Shown one piece after another: positions 61,987 to 64,000 of a stretch of 64,000 nt of DNA; within the stretch, counting starts at the first letter, position 1; each line of letters begins with the position of its first letter. The notes under the pieces are model-generated. The model saw only the letters and a program-made list of their open reading frames with translations. It was not told the DNA's origin and made no database searches. The position numbers and the translations under genes were made by a program. The stretch is from Linanthus parryae (taxonomy: Eukaryota > Streptophyta > Magnoliopsida > Ericales > Polemoniaceae). The stretch is from contig JALGPY010000003.1 in assembly GCA_023055425.1 (NCBI GenBank), forward strand, positions 55,041,891-55,105,890, written 5' to 3'.

Positions 61987-64000
61987 TTAATCAAAATCAA
62001 TAGGAGGAATATGAAAGAAGACTTCAAAATTTTCACAACCAACACTTGAACCCCCCAACTTACTTGAAAATCCATCCACAATCTCTAGTGGTGGGGGTTC
62101 TCCTTGAATGTCCTCTAAGTCATCACAAAACAAGTCATGCTCACTAGTCATGCAAGTAAGATTATCATCAACCCCTAAAAATGTATTTTTCAATTCTAAG
62201 TGAGGGAGTTTCAAATCATAAGTAGGAGGTTCCCTTACTATGGAAGGTAATTCCATTTTCTTATGTAAATCAATATCACTACAAGAATGCTCATGAGTAG
62301 ACTCTCTAGGAGGCTTCACAAGTTCAAGTTGACTAACAAGACTAACCCAATCATCCACATTAAATTCCTCACTCATGAGCAATGATGAGAAAATGCTATT
62401 TTCTTCACATAAGAATTCTAAATCTTGCAAAATAATCTCATCTATTCCATTGGAACATGTAGCAAGAGTATAAACATCTTCAACACATGAGTTAACCCAA
62501 CTTACTTCACATACATCATCATCATCTTGCGATCTTGGGTGAATACATGCATTAAAAATATTAAGCTCTAACGTCATGTTCCCAAATGTAATATTCATCA
62601 TTCCACTTCTACAATTTATAATTGCATTAGAAGTAGCAAGAAATGGTCTTCCTAAAATAATAGGAATGGATGATGTGCCACTAGCCAAAGGGGAGGTGTC
62701 TAAAACTATAAAATCCACCGGATAGTAACATTGGTTCACTTGAACCAAGACATCCTCAATGATACCTCTAGGGACTCTAGTAGACCTATCCGCCAATTGT
62801 AGAGTCACTCTTGTGGGTTTCAACTCACCCAACCCCAACTTCTCATACACCGAGTATGGAAGGAGGTTTACACTTGCACCTAAATCTAATAAAGAATTAT
62901 GAATTTTATGATCTCCAATGGTGCAAGTAATAGTAGGTGAACCCGGATCTTTATACTTGGGAGGGAGATTATTTTGGAGAATTGGGCTCACTTGCTCGGT
63001 GAGAAAAGCCTTCTTTCTCACTTGAAGAGTTCTCTTGAAAGTGCAAAGATCCTTGAGAAACTTGGCATAAGCCGGAATTTGCTTGATAGCATCCAAGAGA
63101 GGGATGTTTATCTTGACATTTTGGAATGTCTCAAGGATATCTTGGTTGCTAGCTTTCTTAGTAGAGGCTAAAAGTCTTTGGGGAAATAGTGGAGGTACCT
63201 TAATTTTCTCACTTTCTTCCACTACTTGTTTCCCCTTGTCAAGACTACTTTGTGACTCTTGTGAGTCGACAACTCTCTCTTGGTCATCACTCTTCTCACA
63301 CTCTTCTTCTCCCTCATTTTCATTGGACACCCCACTTGAAAGTCCATTGTTAACAACTTTCCCATTTCTCAAAACGGTGATGGCCTTAGCATGTTCCACA
63401 TGGTTAAAACTTTGGCCCTTTGGATTTTGTTGAGGTTGAGATGGGAATTTTCCCCTCTGGTGAGCATTTATGGTAGACTCCAACCTAGCCAACGCATTTC
63501 TCAAATCTTGGTTTGTTTGGTTTTGGTTAGCCATAAATTGCTCTAAATTTTCTTCAACACTCCTCTTGTTAGGAGGGACATAGGTAGAACTTGAGGGGTT
63601 CATTTGGGTATCTTGGCATTGTCTCCATGAGAAATTAGGATGATTTCTCCAATTGGAGTTATATGTGGCCGAGTATGGCGAGTTGTCATATGACTTCCCA
63701 TAATTGTTGGAATTGAGCACATTTACTTGTTCACCCATAAGCTCTTGGGCTCTTAGGAAGTCGGGACAATCGCTTAACTCATGTGAATCACTACAAAAAG
63801 AGCACAATGCCTCATTCTTAGACTTAAGGTAATGCATGCTACTTTTAGGCTTAGAAGACACTTCTTTTAAAGACTCATTGATGTCCCAAGATTGGACTTT
63901 TTCACAAATCTCATCTATACATTCCCACCCCTCATCTACACATTTGGAAAAGAAATCTCCCCCACTCATCGACTCAATTGTGTGCTTGTGATTGGACGGC
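61987..64000 (-). CDS. Gag-protease polyprotein of the gag-only element (5' end off window)
   Basis: The frame is open to the window edge, past the first visible Met at 63969. It has a gag core (SGGDFFSKCVDEGWECIDEI), a CX2CX3HX4C zinc knuckle (CSFCSDSHELSDC), a Gln/Asn-rich linker, and the protease-like LLDLGASVNLLPYSVYEKLGL with ILGRPFLATSNAIINCRSG. This is the Athila/Tat-type gag-protease layout, in which LDLGAS carries the aspartic residue. A long acidic C-terminal tail follows to the stop at 61987. It is uninterrupted over 660 codons, so coding capacity for gag may still be selected. Confidence 0.85.
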   Translation of the reverse strand, partial: PSNHKHTIESMSGGDFFSKCVDEGWECIDEICEKVQSWDINESLKEVSSKPKSSMHYLKSKNEALCSFCSDSHELSDCPDFLRAQELMGEQVNVLNSNNYGKSYDNSPYSATYNSNWRNHPNFSWRQCQDTQMNPSSSTYVPPNKRSVEENLEQFMANQNQTNQDLRNALARLESTINAHQRGKFPSQPQQNPKGQSFNHVEHAKAITVLRNGKVVNNGLSSGVSNENEGEEECEKSDDQERVVDSQESQSSLDKGKQVVEESEKIKVPPLFPQRLLASTKKASNQDILETFQNVKINIPLLDAIKQIPAYAKFLKDLCTFKRTLQVRKKAFLTEQVSPILQNNLPPKYKDPGSPTITCTIGDHKIHNSLLDLGASVNLLPYSVYEKLGLGELKPTRVTLQLADRSTRVPRGIIEDVLVQVNQCYYPVDFIVLDTSPLASGTSSIPIILGRPFLATSNAIINCRSGMMNITFGNMTLELNIFNACIHPRSQDDDDVCEVSWVNSCVEDVYTLATCSNGIDEIILQDLEFLCEENSIFSSLLMSEEFNVDDWVSLVSQLELVKPPRESTHEHSCSDIDLHKKMELPSIVREPPTYDLKLPHLELKNTFLGVDDNLTCMTSEHDLFCDDLEDIQGEPPPLEIVDGFSSKLGGSSVGCENFEVFFHIPPIDFD

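Larger units (their letters stand above)
57817..64000 (-). mobile_element. Minus-strand gag-only LTR element (TR-GAG / Athila-like), partial
   Basis: A 1,955-bp LTR (57817-59771) is followed, reading right to left, by a polypurine tract, about 1.7 kb without genes, a unique frame (61468-61986) and a gag-protease frame that runs off the window end. No RT, RNase H or integrase is visible between the protease and the LTR, where they would be expected. It thus looks like a non-autonomous element retaining gag, as in the TR-GAG class. Its 5' LTR lies outside the window. Confidence 0.75.

Overview
This is nuclear DNA of a flowering plant, very probably a eudicot. The species cannot be named from the sequence. 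Evidence: a LEAF CURLING RESPONSIVENESS-type F-box gene with its miR394 site, a plant NTF2 gene split by a 3.8 kb intron, a eukaryotic tRNA-Ser with pol III signals, and many plant transposons (Stowaway, PIF/Harbinger, hAT, LINE, Copia, Gypsy).

Left third (1-25.4 kb) is the genic part. In order it holds: the last exon of the F-box gene (2495-3749, +); tRNA-Ser(UGA) (4971-5052); a PIF/Harbinger-like element (5932-7151); a complete non-autonomous LTR element without gag or pol (7191-9133); a decayed LINE on the minus strand (9375-13192) abutting a long-TIR element (13193-14556); a truncated LINE 3' end (to 15431); NTF2 (exons 15725-16021 and 19819-19893, +); and a two-exon minus-strand gene for a 188-residue single-pass membrane protein (exon 1 25178-25303, exon 2 21212-21652) whose intron appears to be GC-AG. 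Stowaway-type MITEs and LINE RNase H remnants sit around and inside these genes.

Right part (about 26-64 kb) is a retrotransposon nest whose layers can be ordered from target-site duplications. An old Copia (A, from about 28.3 kb, itself hit by a hAT MITE with a perfect 8-bp TSD) is broken at 33460 by Copia B (LTR 33460-34883, decayed pol, second LTR from 40300). The second LTR of Copia B is broken by an antisense solo Gypsy LTR (41337-57781, TSD ctaat), which is in turn broken by a 13.3 kb chromovirus-type Gypsy with LTRs of about 4 kb (44112-57417, TSD taaaa). Thirty bases further into the Copia B LTR, a minus-strand element carrying gag-protease but no visible pol (57817 to the window end) has inserted.

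The host genes are unrelated housekeeping or developmental genes with no sign of a shared pathway. The chromovirus is the youngest and most intact element: one nonsense codon in gag and one frameshift before RT. Everything else mobile is fragmentary or non-autonomous. I found no CRISPR array, operon or prokaryotic feature. The most unusual items are the nest, the intron-like structure inside the long LTRs, the internally repetitive non-autonomous LTR element, and recurrent CAAAGCTTTG palindromes in Copia A.
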